Shown here: positions 5,998 through 6,410 of the stretch, piece after piece
Numbering within the stretch: position 1 is the stretch's first letter
How the letters are laid out: each line of letters begins with the position of its first letter
Source of the DNA: an uncultured beta proteobacterium
GTDB taxonomy: Bacteria; Pseudomonadota; Gammaproteobacteria; Burkholderiales; Burkholderiaceae
Direction: 5' to 3'
Assembly (NCBI GenBank): GCA_903944255.1
Contig: CAJARE010000043.1
Span: 1-6,410, forward strand
Length of the DNA stretch: 6,410 nt
The notes under the pieces: model-generated
Database searches by the model: none
The model's input: the letters and a program-made list of their open reading frames with translations, nothing else
Told to the model about the DNA's origin: nothing
Position numbers and translations under genes: made by a program

Positions 5998-6410
5998 ATG
6001 ATTATTGGCGTACCTCAAGAAGTCAAAAATAATGAGTTTCGAGTGGGTCTAACCCCAGGGAATGTCAGTGGGCTGTGTAAACAAGGACACTCTGTATTGA
6101 TACAGCGCGGTGCAGGTGAGCAAATTGGACTGAGTGATGAATCCTATCGAATTGCTGGAGCCACTTTAGTCAATAGTGCTGCTGAGGTATTTCATAAGGC
6201 AGAGATGATTGTCAAAGTAAAAGAGCCTCAGTCACAGGAATGCGCGATGCTCAGGGAAGATCAAATCCTGTTTACTTACCTACATTTGGCTCCAGATCCA
6301 AAGCAAACAAAAGCCTTACTAGATTCAGGGGCGACTTGTATTGCATATGAAACAGTCACCTCCATTAATGGCGCCTTACCTTTACTTGCGCCGATGAGTG
6401 AAGTTGCTGG
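5998..6410 (+). CDS. ald: Alanine dehydrogenase, N-terminal part (runs off window end)
   Basis: NAD+-dependent enzyme catalysing reversible oxidative deamination of L-alanine to pyruvate and ammonium, usually a hexamer in the cytoplasm. The visible 137 codons begin MIIGVPQEVKNNEFRVGLTP and contain Arg15 (EFRV) and Lys75 (KVKEPQ), which bind the substrate carboxylate and carbonyl. They also contain His96 (YLHLA), the catalytic acid/base, at the same numbers as in characterised Ald enzymes. The fragment ends at PLLAPMSEVAG just before the NAD-binding domain. Pyridine nucleotide transhydrogenase alpha subunits share this fold, but the YLHLA and KVKEPQ context and the adjoining permease favour Ald. 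AGGAG (5987-5991) lies 6 nt before the ATG, and the 12-bp gap after the permease stop indicates cotranscription. Confidence 0.94.
   Translation, partial: MIIGVPQEVKNNEFRVGLTPGNVSGLCKQGHSVLIQRGAGEQIGLSDESYRIAGATLVNSAAEVFHKAEMIVKVKEPQSQECAMLREDQILFTYLHLAPDPKQTKALLDSGATCIAYETVTSINGALPLLAPMSEVA

Noticed and set aside
5998..6410. NAD(P) transhydrogenase alpha subunit in place of alanine dehydrogenase
   Set aside because: The Arg15, Lys75 and His96 positions and the adjoining amino-acid permease match alanine dehydrogenase better, and no beta-subunit gene is visible.

Overview
The window is an ordinary chromosomal segment of a proteobacterium, most likely a betaproteobacterium. A low-to-middling GC Burkholderiaceae such as Polynucleobacter would fit. 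This is inferred from the gene types, the moderate base composition and the look of the proteins; no search was run. Seven protein genes are visible. Two are cut by the window edges. No rRNA, tRNA, CRISPR array, insertion sequence, integrase or phage gene was seen.

Layout: positions 1-705 (minus) hold the N-terminal 235 codons of a DEAD-box RNA helicase, preceded by a leader with three consecutive hairpins (715-791). Positions 952-2349 (minus) encode a coniferyl-aldehyde-dehydrogenase-type ALDH. It diverges across only 50 bp from msrA (2400-2972, plus), a methionine sulfoxide reductase. msrA converges on pdxH (2969-3604, minus), pyridoxamine 5'-phosphate oxidase, and the two stop codons overlap within one CTAG. 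pdxH diverges in turn from tcdA (3627-4379, plus), the tRNA t6A dehydratase, across 22 bp. A 223-bp AT-rich gap (4380-4602) carries inverted and direct repeats and a structured leader. After it come an amino-acid permease (4603-5985, TTG start with a near-perfect Shine-Dalgarno) and the first 137 codons of alanine dehydrogenase (5998-end), spaced 12 bp apart as an operon.

Functionally, the permease-ald pair looks like an alanine (or related amino acid) uptake and deamination unit feeding pyruvate. The middle genes are housekeeping and repair functions: protein methionine repair, PLP cofactor synthesis/salvage and tRNA modification. They are packed with alternating strands and almost no spacer, so their promoters must be tiny or lie inside neighbouring genes.

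I see no sign of a novel multi-gene system. The most interesting signals are non-coding: the triple-hairpin leader of the helicase that overlaps its ribosome-binding site, a possible leaderless promoter for pdxH, and the repeat-rich control region of the permease-ald operon.
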